From: Streptomyces sp. 1-11
GTDB lineage: Bacteria > Actinomycetota > Actinomycetes > Streptomycetales > Streptomycetaceae
NCBI RefSeq assembly: GCF_007176755.1
Contig: NZ_BJTV01000010.1
Span: 124,001 to 188,000, forward strand
DNA length: 64,000 nucleotides
Direction: 5' to 3'
The notes beneath the pieces were generated by a model that was not told the origin of the DNA, did not search any database, and saw only the letters and a list, made by a program, of their open reading frames with translations. Each line of letters opens with the position of its first letter. Position 1 is the stretch's first letter. Both the position numbers and the translations under genes were made by a program. This document shows positions 8,735-17,157 of this stretch, piece after piece.

Positions 8735-8977
8735 TCAGCCGCCGCTCTTGCGCCTGAACGACCGCTGGCTCGCGGCCGGGCCGTGCGCCGCCCGCACCTT
8801 CGACGCGTTGGGGCCGCCGGCGACGTCGGCGGCGTCCGACTGCGCACCGTGCTTGCGCGCCAGGGCTTCGCGGAACTTGCGCTTGAGGTCGTAGTTCCCG
8901 TCGCTGTCGGGCGCCAGAGGGGACGGCTCCGGCGCGTCCGGCTCCGAACCTTCCGTCGATACGGGCTCTGCGGGCAT
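8735..8977 (-). CDS. DUF5302 family protein
   Basis: 80 residues. The amino half is acidic and disordered (Glu/Asp/Pro/Ser). The carboxyl half has the family hallmark L-K-R-K-F-R-E-A-L-A-R-K followed by A-H-G-P-A-A-S-Q-R-S-F-R-R-K-S-G. Proteins of this type are small, cytosolic, conserved in actinomycetes and of unknown function. ATG 8977 has a textbook GGAGGTCACC before it. It lies 103 bases downstream of the helicase gene on the minus strand's opposite flank and converges with the TetR gene. Confidence 0.85.
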   Translation of the reverse strand: MPAEPVSTEGSEPDAPEPSPLAPDSDGNYDLKRKFREALARKHGAQSDAADVAGGPNASKVRAAHGPAASQRSFRRKSGG

Positions 8978-9080
8978 GGTGACCTCCTGGGGTTCGGGGA
9001 CGGACGAGCACAGCTTGTCATGCCGGGGCGCGGTACGGGGCGCCGGCGGCATCGGCCCGCCCACCGCCGGGCAGCGCCCC

Positions 9081-10496
9081 TCAGCCGTTGCGGCGCACGA
9101 GGGCGGCCTTGCGGGCCTCGGCGAGCTTGCGGGCCTCGCTCGCCTTCCTGGACTTGCCGTCGCCGCCGCGGGAGCCGCCCTTGCTGGTGCCGAGGCCGCG
9201 GAAGGGGGCGTTGGTGTTCTTGGGCCGGGGGGCGGCGGGCCCGCCGTCGAGCGGGACCCCCGAGGGCGCCTTGGCTCCGGTGATCCGGCTCAGCTCGGCC
9301 TCGCCCGAGCGCACCTTGGTGACGGTCGCCTCGACGCCGGCTTCGGCCAGCATGCGGCCGGTCTCCCGGCGCAGGGCCGCCGGCACCAGCGTGACCACGC
9401 TGCCGGACGCGCCGGCGCGGGCGGTGCGGCCCGCCCGGTGCACGTAGTCCTTGGGGTCGGTGGGCGGGTCGACGTTGACCACGAGGTCGAGGTCGTCGAC
9501 GTGCAGGCCGCGCGCCGCGACGTCGGTCGCCACCAGAGCGGTGATCTGCCCGCCCTTGAACTGGGCCAGCGTCCGGGTGCGCTGTGGCTGGGACTTGCCG
9601 CTGTGCAGGGCGCCGGCGGGCACGCCGCTGGCCCGCAGGTGCCGGGTGAGCTGGTCGACGGCGTGCTTGGTGTCGAGGAACAGCAGTACGCGCCCGTCGC
9701 GGGCGGCGATCTCCGTGGTGACGGCGTAGCGGTCGGGGCCGTGGACGACCAGCAGGTGGTGCGCCATCGTCGTGACCGTGCCCGCGGCCGGGTCGACCGA
9801 GTGGACGACGGGGTCGTGGAGGTAGCCGCGGACGAGCTGGTCGACGTCGCGGTCCAGGGTGGCGGAGAACAGCATGCGCTGACCGTCGGGGTGCACCTGG
9901 TCGAGGACGTCGACGACCTGCGGCAGGAACCCCAGGTCGCACATCTGGTCGGCCTCGTCGAGCACGGTGATCCGCACCCGTCCCAGGCGGCAGGCGTTGC
10001 GCTCGATCAGGTCGTGCAGGCGTCCGGGGGTGGCGACGACCACCTCGGCTCCCTGGCGCAGCTCGGCGATCTGCCGGCCGATCGACATGCCGCCGACGAC
10101 CGCCGCCATCCGCAGCCGCAGCGCCTCGGCGTACGGGGCCAGCGCCTGGGTGACCTGCTGGGCCAGTTCCCGGGTGGGCACGAGGATCAGGGCGAGCGGC
10201 TGCTTCGGCTCGGCTCGCCGCCCGGCCGTACGGGTCAGCAGCGGCAGGCCGAAGGCGAGCGTCTTGCCCGAACCGGTGCGCCCGCGCCCCAGGACGTCGC
10301 GCCCCTTCAGCGCGTCGGGCAGGGTGGCGGCTTGGATCGGGAAGGGCTCGCGCACCCCGAGCCCGCTCAGGGTGCTCAGCACCTGCGCCGGCAGTCCGAA
10401 CCCGGCGAAGGAGACGGCCTCGGGCGGCGCCGGGGCCGTGGACTCGGGCCGGGCGGGACCGCCGTGAGCGGTGATGGGGTCTTCGGGGTGCTTCAT
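9081..10496 (-). CDS. DEAD-box RNA helicase
   Basis: 471 residues containing the complete motif set. The Q motif is around F-A-G-F-G-L at about 30-54, motif I is G-R-T-G-S-G-K-T at about 72-79, Ia is P-T-R-E-L-A-Q-Q, Ib is T-P-G-R, II is D-E-A-D, III is S-A-T, V is A-T-D-V-A-A-R-G-L-H, and VI is H-R-A-G-R-T-A-R-A-G. A basic tail rich in Lys, Arg and Gly follows from about 420 and likely contacts RNA. It unwinds RNA duplexes at the expense of ATP, in the cytosol, as for RhlE/CsdA-like enzymes of ribosome assembly and cold adaptation. ATG 10496 is the first start compatible with the family. Confidence 0.95.
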   Translation of the reverse strand: MKHPEDPITAHGGPARPESTAPAPPEAVSFAGFGLPAQVLSTLSGLGVREPFPIQAATLPDALKGRDVLGRGRTGSGKTLAFGLPLLTRTAGRRAEPKQPLALILVPTRELAQQVTQALAPYAEALRLRMAAVVGGMSIGRQIAELRQGAEVVVATPGRLHDLIERNACRLGRVRITVLDEADQMCDLGFLPQVVDVLDQVHPDGQRMLFSATLDRDVDQLVRGYLHDPVVHSVDPAAGTVTTMAHHLLVVHGPDRYAVTTEIAARDGRVLLFLDTKHAVDQLTRHLRASGVPAGALHSGKSQPQRTRTLAQFKGGQITALVATDVAARGLHVDDLDLVVNVDPPTDPKDYVHRAGRTARAGASGSVVTLVPAALRRETGRMLAEAGVEATVTKVRSGEAELSRITGAKAPSGVPLDGGPAAPRPKNTNAPFRGLGTSKGGSRGGDGKSRKASEARKLAEARKAALVRRNG

Positions 10497-10727
10497 GAAC
10501 AGCCTTCCGCAGGGGAACGTACCGAGGAAGGCCCGGCAGGATTGCACAGCCCACGCACGAGCGGGGCCGGGGAGGCAGCAGCGCCCACCGCGACGACCAC
10601 GCAAAAGCATGACGGTAACACACGGCATGGCGTCGCGCCGGGGGCACCGATGCCGACGTGCTGCGGTGGCTCCGCGCGATCCCGCGCGGAGCCACCGCCG
10701 CCGGACGCGGCCCGTCCGGCCCGTCCG

Positions 10728-12203
10728 TCAGGACGGACAGCCCGAGTCGGCGATCACGTAGTAGCCGGAGGAGGTCTCCTTCAGGGTGTGGGTGACGGCG
10801 ACGTTGTAGAGGCCCATGTTCTGGTCGGAGCCGTTGGCGTAGACGTAGCCGAGGCTCTGGTGGGCGCGGCCCGCCGCGACCTGGTTGTAGTTGTTGTCCG
10901 TGAAGCACCGCGGCTGGTACCCGGTGGTCGTGGCCGTGACCGCCGCCGAGCGCGCGCCGGCCGTGCCGCCGGAGTCCGTGGCCGCGACGGTGTAGGTGTA
11001 CTTCGTGCCGGAGCCCAGCCCGGTGTCGGTGTACGACGTACCGGTGGCCGAACCCGCCTTGGCGCCGTCGCGGTACACGGTGTACGACGCCGCGCCGCTC
11101 ACCGCGGACCAGGCCAGCGACGCGGTGGTGTCGGTGGTGCCGGTGACGGTGAGCCCGGTGGGCGCGGGGAGACTGCCGGTTCCTCCCCCGCCCGCGCCGT
11201 CCAGGCCCCAGAACTTCGCGGTCCAGTACGACGAGCAGATGGAGTTGAGGTAGTAGGTGCCGGTGCTGCCGCACTGGTCGGCGCCGGAGCCCGGGTTGAC
11301 CGCGAGGCCGTGCGCCATGCCGGACACGGAGAAGGTCTCCACGGCCGGCTTGCCGCTCGCGTCGTCGTACACGGCCTGGGTGGTGCCGCCGGTGAGGGTG
11401 GTGGTGGAGGACGGGGTCCGGCTGATGCCCCAGACGTTCGTCCACTGGTCGCGTGACTCGGTGGCGTTGGCCGGGTTCACCGTGGTGTCGGCGGTGCCCT
11501 GCCAGATCGCGACGCGAGGCCAGGGGCCGCCCCAGCCGCCGGAGGCGCCGCGGACCGCGTCGCCCCACTGCTGCGGGGTCTTGCTGACCGCGTTGTGCTG
11601 GCAGGTCAGGCCGCTGGAGAGGTCGGTCGCGCAGCCCGCCGGGATGCCCGAGTCGATCGAGCCGCCCGCGAACACGTCGGGGTAGTCGGCGAGCATCACC
11701 GAGGTCATCGCCCCGCCGGCCGACAGCCCGGTGATGTAGATCCGGCCGGGGTCGCTGCCGTAGTGGGACTTGGCGTTGTCCACCATCTGCCTGATCGACA
11801 GCGCCTCGCCCTGGCCCCGGGTGTAGTCGGAGGACTGGAACCAGTTGAAGCAGGAGTTGGCGTTGTTGGAGCTGGTGGTCTGCGGGAAGACCACGGCGAA
11901 GCCGTACGTGTCCGCGTACTTGGGCCAGCCGGAGTGGCCGTAGTAGTCGCTCGCGCTCTGGGTGCAGCCGTGCAGGGCCACGACCAGCGGCGCCCCGGAC
12001 GGCAGGTTGTCGGGGGCGTACTGGAACATCTGCAGATTGCCGGGGTTCGAGCCGAAGCCCGTGACCTGCTGCAGGCTCGCGGCCCGCGCCGGGGCCGGGG
12101 CGAGCCCGAGGACCACGGCGATCAGGGACAGGACCAGCGCCGCGGCGGAGGCGGGGCGTGGCCACGAGCGGCGCGGCAGCGGGTGGGGGGAAGTGGGGTT
12201 CAT
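10728..12203 (-). CDS. Secreted PHB-depolymerase-type esterase with fibronectin III domain
   Basis: 491 residues. There is a signal peptide with twin arginines at 11-12, a long Ala/Leu/Val core and an A-R-A-A cleavage region near 39-42. The alpha/beta-hydrolase domain follows (about 45-330) with V-V-A-L-H-G-C-T-Q for the oxyanion region and nucleophile Ser161 in G-L-S-A-G-G. A Gly-rich linker leads to a fibronectin type III domain (about 348-432). The carboxyl part, with Q-P-R-C-F-T-D-N-N-Y-N-Q-V-A-A-G-R-A, resembles the short substrate-binding module of extracellular PHB depolymerases. The substrate could be a polyhydroxyalkanoate, acetylated xylan or feruloylated polysaccharide. ATG 12203 is preceded by AGGTGG. 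It is a monocistronic-looking gene. Confidence 0.9.
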   Translation of the reverse strand: MNPTSPHPLPRRSWPRPASAAALVLSLIAVVLGLAPAPARAASLQQVTGFGSNPGNLQMFQYAPDNLPSGAPLVVALHGCTQSASDYYGHSGWPKYADTYGFAVVFPQTTSSNNANSCFNWFQSSDYTRGQGEALSIRQMVDNAKSHYGSDPGRIYITGLSAGGAMTSVMLADYPDVFAGGSIDSGIPAGCATDLSSGLTCQHNAVSKTPQQWGDAVRGASGGWGGPWPRVAIWQGTADTTVNPANATESRDQWTNVWGISRTPSSTTTLTGGTTQAVYDDASGKPAVETFSVSGMAHGLAVNPGSGADQCGSTGTYYLNSICSSYWTAKFWGLDGAGGGGTGSLPAPTGLTVTGTTDTTASLAWSAVSGAASYTVYRDGAKAGSATGTSYTDTGLGSGTKYTYTVAATDSGGTAGARSAAVTATTTGYQPRCFTDNNYNQVAAGRAHQSLGYVYANGSDQNMGLYNVAVTHTLKETSSGYYVIADSGCPS

Positions 12204-12846
12204 CGAGCCACCTGGGTGATCGCGACGGGTGGGGAGGTGGGGGCAGCCGTGCTTCCGCTGCGAAACGCGGTGCATGGCCCGGGGGTTACCGGGACGTTAC
12301 GTGCGGGCTGCGGGAGGCCGTAATGGAGACGCGCCCCACCTCGCGATGGCCGGATCTGTGGGCCCCCACCGTTGTGGTGCGCGGAACCCGGTGGCCGGAA
12401 GCTGCCGGGGCCGGTCCAGTCCGGGGCCGTCCGATGAGTTCCTGCCGGGCGCGCAGGCGCGCCGGCCAGCGTGCCACGGGGGCGGCCAGCCACTGGGTCG
12501 GCTCCGGCACCCGTCTGCCGGAGCGGACGCCGGCCGCCTGCTGCGCCGGCTCGGCGTGGCCGAGGGGAACGTGCGTGGCCGAGGGGAACGTGCGGGTGTT
12601 CCCCGACCGGACGGCGGCCCTGGCGGCCGACGTGGGGGGGGCGCGGGGTGACGAGCCGCGCGTGCTGGTGGCGCCCGCCACGCCGGCGGACGCCACCTGT
12701 CACGTCACCGCTCTTGCGGCCGGGGCGCCGTTCCCCGGCCGCGGGCGTGCCCCCGCTTCCTGCGCACGCCCGCGGCGACCCGCATCATGCGGGCGCCGGG
12801 CGCGCGAACCCCTGCTGCCCCAACGCTCCCGGGCGGGCCGGGCGGC
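12204..12846. other. 643-bp region with a possible broken coding remnant
   Basis: No intact gene is supported. On the plus strand a frame reads R-L-L-R-R-L-G-V-A-E-G-N-V at about 12537-12573 and resumes in another frame as A-E-G-N-V-R-V-F-P-D-R-T-A-A-L-A-A-D-V, then E-P-R-V-L-V-A-P-A-T-P (about 12578-12695). The break falls exactly at a 19-bp tandem duplication. With one copy removed, the two halves join in frame. This looks like the decayed end of a gene whose family I cannot name. Confidence 0.4.
12555..12592. repeat. 19-bp perfect tandem duplication
   Basis: CGTGGCCGAGGGGAACGTG occurs twice without a gap (12555-12573 and 12574-12592). Because 19 is not a multiple of three, it shifts the frame of any gene across it. 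Confidence 0.9.
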
Positions 12847-14367
12847 TCAGGCCTTGTGCTGCATGGAGCTGCGTGCCGGGTTGCCCTGTTCGGCGGCCTT
12901 GGGGTCCTTCTCGGCGGCCTTGGCCCGGACGCCGTCGGCGATGCGCTTGCCGATGGTCTCGTCGATGTTGGACCAGTACTGGAAGGCCCGTTCCAGGACG
13001 GGTTCGGTCACTCCGTTGAGAAGGTGCCCGACGACGTTGTCGACCAGACGGTCGCGGGCGGCGTCGTCCATGACCTCGCGCACCAGGGTGCCCGGTTGCC
13101 CCCAGTCGTCGTCCTCGGGGTGGGAGACGTAGGCGGAGCGGGTGATCTCGCCGTCGGCCGTCCAGCTCGGCGGGGACCCGTAGCGCTCGGTGTCCGCCGC
13201 GGGGCCGCCCTTGGAGTTCGGGGCGTAAACCGGGTCGGTGGTGTTCCGGTACGCCATCGCCCCGTCCTTGGAGTAGGTGTGGACGTCGACGACGGGCGCG
13301 TTCACGGGCAGCTGCTGGTAGTTGCCCCCGATGCGGTGGCGGTGGGCGTCCGCGTAGGAGAACAGGCGGGCCAGCAGCATGCGGTCCGGGCTCGGTCCGA
13401 TGCCGGGGACGAAGTTGTTGGGCTGGAACGCCGCCTGCTCGATCTGGGCGTGGTTGTCGGTGGGGTTGCGGTCGAGCGTCATGCGGCCGACCGGGATGAG
13501 CGGGTAGTCCCCGTGCGGCCACACCTTGGTCAGGTCGAACGGGTTGAAGCGGTAGTTCGCGGCCTCCTCGTACGGCATCACCTGCACGTACAGCGTCCAG
13601 CTCGGGAAGTCGCCGTCCCGGATGTGCTCGAAGAGATCACGGGTGTGGTAGTCGGTGTCGGCCGCGGCCATCTGGTCGGCCTCGTGCTGGGTGAAGAACT
13701 CGATGCCCTGGTCGGTCTTGAAGTGGTACTTCACCCAGAACCGCTCGCCGGCGGCGTTGATCCACATGTAGGTGTGGGAGGTGTAACCGTTCATGTGGCG
13801 CCAGGTCCGCGGGATGCCGCGGTCCCCCATCAGCCAGGTGACCTGGTGGGCGGACTCCGGGGAGAGGGTCCAGAAGTCCCACTGCATGTCGTGGTCGCGC
13901 AGGTTGTTGTCGGCGCGGCGCTTCTGGGACCGGATGAAGTGCTGGAACTTCATCGGGTCCTTCACGAAGAACACCGGGGTGTTGTTCCCGACCATGTCGT
14001 AGTTGCCTTCGCTGGTGTAGAACTTCACCGCGAAGCCGCGCGGGTCGCGCCAGGTGTCCGGGCTGCCGCGCTCCCCGGCGACGGTCGAGAAGCGGATGAC
14101 CAGGTCGGTGCGGGCGCCCGGCTGGAACAGCGCCGCCTTGGTGTACGCGCTGACATCGTCGGTCACCTCGAAGTGGCCGAACGCGCCGCTGCCCTTGGCG
14201 TGCGGCTGGCGCTCGGGAATCCGCTCCCGGTTGAACTGCGCCATCTGCTCGATCAGGTAGGCGTCCTGCAGCAGGATCGGCCCCCCTGGCCCCACGGTCA
14301 GAGAGTGTTCGTCGCTCTCCACCGGTGCGCCGGAGTCGGTCGTCGTGGCGGGTCGGATCTCCGTCAT
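12847..14367 (-). CDS. Monofunctional haem catalase
   Basis: 506 residues, typical of small-subunit clade catalases. Catalytic His56 lies in P-H-A-K-G-S-G-A-F-G, distal Asn129 in N-N-T-P-V-F-F-V-K-D-P, and the haem-ligand Tyr338 in R-L-F-S-Y-A-D-A-H-R-H-R. It degrades hydrogen peroxide in the cytosol. ATG 14367 is preceded by GGAAGGCAGAGCA. A perfect 8-bp inverted repeat (GCGTCCGC / GCGGACGC, 14401-14423) lies 34 bases upstream of the start, which could be an operator or a leader hairpin; peroxide-responsive Fur-type regulators often control such genes, but none is encoded nearby. Dps, another peroxide-protection protein, is the next gene upstream, separated by a strong hairpin. Confidence 0.95.
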   Translation of the reverse strand: MTEIRPATTTDSGAPVESDEHSLTVGPGGPILLQDAYLIEQMAQFNRERIPERQPHAKGSGAFGHFEVTDDVSAYTKAALFQPGARTDLVIRFSTVAGERGSPDTWRDPRGFAVKFYTSEGNYDMVGNNTPVFFVKDPMKFQHFIRSQKRRADNNLRDHDMQWDFWTLSPESAHQVTWLMGDRGIPRTWRHMNGYTSHTYMWINAAGERFWVKYHFKTDQGIEFFTQHEADQMAAADTDYHTRDLFEHIRDGDFPSWTLYVQVMPYEEAANYRFNPFDLTKVWPHGDYPLIPVGRMTLDRNPTDNHAQIEQAAFQPNNFVPGIGPSPDRMLLARLFSYADAHRHRIGGNYQQLPVNAPVVDVHTYSKDGAMAYRNTTDPVYAPNSKGGPAADTERYGSPPSWTADGEITRSAYVSHPEDDDWGQPGTLVREVMDDAARDRLVDNVVGHLLNGVTEPVLERAFQYWSNIDETIGKRIADGVRAKAAEKDPKAAEQGNPARSSMQHKA

Positions 14368-14553
14368 TGCTCTGCCTTCCATGGTGGCTGTCGTCTCCGA
14401 GCGTCCGCGTGCCGTGCGGACGCGGCGGAGCGCTCCCGGCCGGCATGTCGTCTCCCACAGACCACGTGACCCACGGGAAGCCGGGTAAACACTCGCGTCC
14501 CGGGGCGCCACCGGCAGGGGTGGCCGGTGTCGGCCGGCCGGAGCAGTCACGGG

Positions 14554-14580
14554 GCGCGGGCGCCGGCCCGGCGCCCGCGC
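14554..14580 (-). terminator. Hairpin terminator behind dps
   Basis: GCGCGGGCGCCG and CGGCGCCCGCGC form a perfect 12-bp stem with a 3-base loop, about 49 bases after the dps stop codon and before the catalase leader. It should separate the two transcripts. Confidence 0.7.
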
Positions 14581-14628
14581 GCGCCTTCCCTGCGGCCCGG
14601 ACCGGCCGAGTACCGGCGCTCCGTCGGC

Positions 14629-15204
14629 TCAGGTACGGACGAGGGGGGTGTCGACCAGGTGCTCCGCCAGGAACCACGCCTGGAGTTCGCCGGTCCGGAT
14701 CACCTGCGAGACCAGCAGGTCCTCGGTGCCGTCGTCGCCCATCTCACCGGCGCGCGAGGCCGCGTCGTGCGCCTCGGTCAGGATGGTCTCGTGGGCCTCG
14801 AGCAACCGCGACAGCATGGCCGGCACCTCCTCCACGCCGTCCGGCGGACGCGGGACCGAGGTGATCTCGGCGACGTGCCGGGGGTCCCCCACCGCGACGC
14901 CGCCCAGGGTCTGCACCCGTTCCGCGAGGGCGTCGACGATCTCGAGCTGCTCACCGGCGTGCTTGTCCAGCACCAGGTGGAGCTGGTAGAAGGTCGCCCC
15001 GCGCATCAGCCAGTGGTGCTTCTTGTACAGGCCGTACAGGATCTGGGTGTCGGCCAGGACCTTGTTGAGCCGCTGGCAGGAGTACATCCGCGTCTCGTAG
15101 GACAGCGCGAGGGGGAACTGCTTGACCGTCCCGAACTCCTGGATGATCTCGCCCTTCTGGTGGAGCCAGGGCTGGCTGCTCGCATGCTGGGAGCTGGTGG
15201 TCAT
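14629..15204 (-). CDS. dps: Dps-family DNA-binding ferritin-like protein
   Basis: 191 residues in the four-helix Dps fold. The ferroxidase site signature is visible: H-H-W-L-M-R-G near residues 62-68, the following L-H-L-V-L-D-K-H and E-Q-L-E-I-V-D-A-L-A-E-R, which supply the Asp and Glu iron ligands from the neighbouring subunit. Dps assembles as dodecamers, oxidises and stores ferrous iron, and protects DNA in stationary phase or osmotic stress. The amino tail is short and Ser/Gln-rich rather than strongly basic. ATG 15204 follows GCAGGAGGCGGATC. Its promoter (15243-15308) belongs to a shared-motif group found at four places in this window. Confidence 0.93.
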   Translation of the reverse strand: MTTSSQHASSQPWLHQKGEIIQEFGTVKQFPLALSYETRMYSCQRLNKVLADTQILYGLYKKHHWLMRGATFYQLHLVLDKHAGEQLEIVDALAERVQTLGGVAVGDPRHVAEITSVPRPPDGVEEVPAMLSRLLEAHETILTEAHDAASRAGEMGDDGTEDLLVSQVIRTGELQAWFLAEHLVDTPLVRT

Positions 15205-15242
15205 GATCCGCCTCCTGCGGTCCGGGGTGGGTGTACCGGAGT

Positions 15243-15308
15243 GACGCTAGGCGCCCGTGCCGCCGGCCCGTTGTCCAGGAGCGCATGCCGTGGTGCTCGT
15301 CAGCGCAC
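15243..15308 (-). promoter_or_regulatory. dps promoter with two 22-nt-spaced direct repeats
   Basis: Reading the minus strand, GTGCGC begins at 15308, a second element ATGCGC begins 22 bases later at 15286, and CCTAGCGT follows with CTAG starting at 15250, exactly 36 bases after the second element. TAGCGT fits a -10 box, giving a leader of about 33 bases to the dps start. Three other promoters in this window have identical spacing. Confidence 0.7.
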
Positions 15309-15331
15309 TGACCGGGGCGTTCGCGCCCGGT

Positions 15332-15396
15332 GTTCGTTCTCGGGCAAGCCCCCGTGCGCCCGTGGGCACGCCCCGGTGCGCCGCCCCTCCTAGCGT
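15332..15396 (+). promoter_or_regulatory. Shared-motif promoter of the decayed reductase gene
   Basis: A degenerate first element (GTTCGTTC) starts at 15332, the second, GTGCGCCCGTGGGCA, at 15354 (22 bases on), and CTAG of CCTAGCGT at 15390 (36 bases on). It is back to back with the dps promoter. The gene it serves is broken, yet the promoter is well kept. Confidence 0.65.
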
Positions 15397-15432
15397 CTCG
15401 CGCACGGCGTGGGCCGAGACGCGTGGAGAGGC

Positions 15433-15828
15433 ATGAAGGTGAGCGAACGGGCCGATGTGGTCGTCCTGGGGCCGGGGCGGGGCGGCGAGCACGCTGCGGG
15501 CGCCCTGGCGGAGGCCGGGCCGCAGGCGGTGGGCGCCGGGGCGGAGACGGCCGACGGCGAGTGCCCGTCCCGGGGAGGCGTGCCCGGCAGGATGACGGTC
15601 CGGGCCGGCCGCGCGGTGCTGACCGGGGCGACCTCGGCGGGATGGGCGGGGGGCGAGGTGCTGTGCGGGCTGAACGTCACCTCGGCGGGGCCGGCGGGAG
15701 GCGAGGTGCTGTACCGCCTGAACGTCACCGTGCACGCGGAAGTGCCCGTCGAGCGGCTCCGGCGGACGATCCGCGCCTGCCCCGCCTTCCACCGGACGGT
15801 GGGGGCCGCTCCGGGAGCCCTGCGCTGA
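15433..15828 (+). pseudogene. Internally deleted pyridine nucleotide-disulfide oxidoreductase
   Basis: 131 codons are open, but the family needs about 470. The beginning matches the FAD-binding end of this family (A-D-V-V-V-L-G-P-G-R-G-G, then D-G-E-C-P-S-R-G-G-V-P). The end matches the carboxyl dimerisation domain (T-S-A-G-P-A-G-G-E-V-L, then H-A-E-V-P-V-E-R-L-R-R-T-I-R-A-C-P-A-F-H-R). Everything between, including the NADPH domain, is missing. The redox pair normally written C-P-x-x-G-C is here C-P-S-R-G-G, so the second cysteine is lost. A 48-bp tandem duplication adds a second copy of the S-A-G-x-A-G-G-E-V-L segment. Start ATG 15433 after GGAGAGGC. The product cannot be an active reductase. 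Confidence 0.75.
15631..15726. repeat. 48-bp tandem duplication inside the decayed reductase
   Basis: Copies 15631-15678 and 15679-15726 match at 41 of 48 positions by eye. Being a multiple of three, the duplication keeps the frame open and doubles the segment T-S-A-G-x-A-G-G-E-V-L-x-x-L-N-V. Confidence 0.85.
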
Positions 15829-15855
15829 GCCCGGCCCTGCCCGCACCGCTGCGGG

Positions 15856-15904
15856 CCGGAGCACGGCGCGGGTCGCCGCGGCCCGGAGCACGGCGCGGGC
15901 GACC
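15856..15904. repeat. Short direct repeat between two genes
   Basis: CCGGAGCACGGCGCGGG occurs at 15856 and again at 15883, in the 86-base gap before the LtrA gene. A small hairpin (CCCGCA / TGCGGG, about 15840-15855) precedes it. Confidence 0.5.
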
Positions 15905-15914
15905 GGGCGGCGGC

Positions 15915-17060
15915 ATGCCGGGCCGGGACCCCGGTGAACCGCACCGGTCCGCGACGTCGCTGGAACTCCTCTTCGACCTGTGCTTCGTCATCGCGGTGGC
16001 GCAGGCGTCCACCGGTCTGGCCGCGGCGGTGACCCACGGGCACTACCTGGCCGGATCGCTGCGCTTCGCGCTGGTGTTCTTCACCGTCTGGTGGGCGTGG
16101 ATGAACTTCACCTGGTTCGCCTCCGCCTACGACCCCGACGACGTCCCGTACCGGCTGACGGTGCTGGTCCAGCTCACGGGGTCCCTGATCCTGGCCGCCG
16201 GCGTGCCGCGGGCGTTCAAGGAGGGCGATCTGCGCGTCGTCACGCTGGGCTACGTCGTGCTGCGCACCGCCCTGGCGGCGCAGTGGCTGCGTGCCGCGCG
16301 GTCGGATCCGGCCAGGCGGCGCACCGCCCTCCGCTTCGCCACCGGAGTGACGGTCTGCCAGGCCGGCTGGGTCGGCGTGCCGGCGCTGCCGTCCGCGGCG
16401 CGACTCCCGGCGATCATCGCCCTGATCGTGGCGGAGGTGTCGGTGCCGGTGTGGGCGCAGTCCGCCGGGATGACGCCGTGGCATCCGCACCACATCGGCG
16501 AACGGTACGAATCGTTCACGCTCATCGTGCTCGGTGAGACCGTCTCGGCCGCCGGCATCGCGGTCCGCGACGCCTTCGACCGGCACCACGGCGCCGGCGC
16601 CCTGTACGCCCTCGCGGCGGGCGGCCTGCTCATGGTCTTCTCCATGTGGTGGCTGTACTTCGACCGGCCCGCGCACACCCTTCTCGCCACCACGCACCAG
16701 GCCCATCGCAGGAGGTTCCCCTGGGCCTACGGCCACTACCTCGTCTTCGCCTCGGCGGCCGCCGAGGGGGCCGGTCTGGCGGCCTACGCCGAGCTGGTCA
16801 CGGAGCACCCCGGTGTCCCGCCGGCGGCGGCGGGCGCCGCGGTCACCCTGCCGCTGACGGTCTACCTGGCCACCGTGTGGGCCGTACACGTCAGGCCGCA
16901 CCAACGGAGCCGGGGCGAACGGCTGGCGTTCCCCGCCGTCGCGACGGCCGCCCTGGCGGCGGCCCTCTCGCCGGCCCCGGCCCTGGTCGCCGGAGTGCTG
17001 GCGGCGGCCCTGGTCGTCGTGGTCGCCCTGGCCGGCCGGGACGAGCGGCCACCGGAGTAG
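15915..17060 (+). CDS. ltrA: Low temperature requirement protein A (LtrA) family membrane protein
   Basis: 381 residues with about ten hydrophobic segments. The family signature is seen at the amino end (S-L-E-L-L-F-D-L-C-F-V-I-A-V-A-Q) and in H-H-I-G-E-R-Y-E-S-F-T-L-I-V-L-G-E-T-V, which holds the conserved Glu-Arg pair and the L-G-E motif. LtrA was named from a Listeria cold-growth locus, and its molecular function is unknown. ATG 15915 is chosen because it gives the normal family start; the frame stays open far upstream without similarity. A strong hairpin follows the gene. Confidence 0.88.
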   Translation: MPGRDPGEPHRSATSLELLFDLCFVIAVAQASTGLAAAVTHGHYLAGSLRFALVFFTVWWAWMNFTWFASAYDPDDVPYRLTVLVQLTGSLILAAGVPRAFKEGDLRVVTLGYVVLRTALAAQWLRAARSDPARRRTALRFATGVTVCQAGWVGVPALPSAARLPAIIALIVAEVSVPVWAQSAGMTPWHPHHIGERYESFTLIVLGETVSAAGIAVRDAFDRHHGAGALYALAAGGLLMVFSMWWLYFDRPAHTLLATTHQAHRRRFPWAYGHYLVFASAAAEGAGLAAYAELVTEHPGVPPAAAGAAVTLPLTVYLATVWAVHVRPHQRSRGERLAFPAVATAALAAALSPAPALVAGVLAAALVVVVALAGRDERPPE

Positions 17061-17072
17061 GCGGAGACACCA

Positions 17073-17104
17073 CTGCGCGGACGAAAACACGCTCGTCCGC
17101 GCAG
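17073..17104. terminator. Bidirectional hairpin terminator
   Basis: CTGCGCGGACGA and TCGTCCGCGCAG form a perfect 12-bp stem around an 8-base loop (AAACACGC). It lies 12 bases after the LtrA stop, between two convergent genes. Confidence 0.8.
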
Positions 17105-17157
17105 CGGGTACCGCCCCGGTCGGGTCCGCTCCGGCGGACAGGCCCCGGGGCCGGGCC

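Noticed and set aside
8083..12165. A 1,360-codon open frame on the minus strand
   Set aside because: It runs across parts of several genes in the wrong frame, and its composition is Arg/Pro/Gly-rich without any recognisable fold.
12286..12696. An open frame on the minus strand in the gap behind the catalase gene
   Set aside because: Its composition is Ser/Arg/Ala-rich and it crosses the 19-bp duplication without any conserved feature; the plus strand gives the more protein-like remnant.
15332..15914. An extension of LtrA upstream of 15915
   Set aside because: The open frame overlaps the reductase remnant and its residues are low-complexity; the family start fits ATG 15915.
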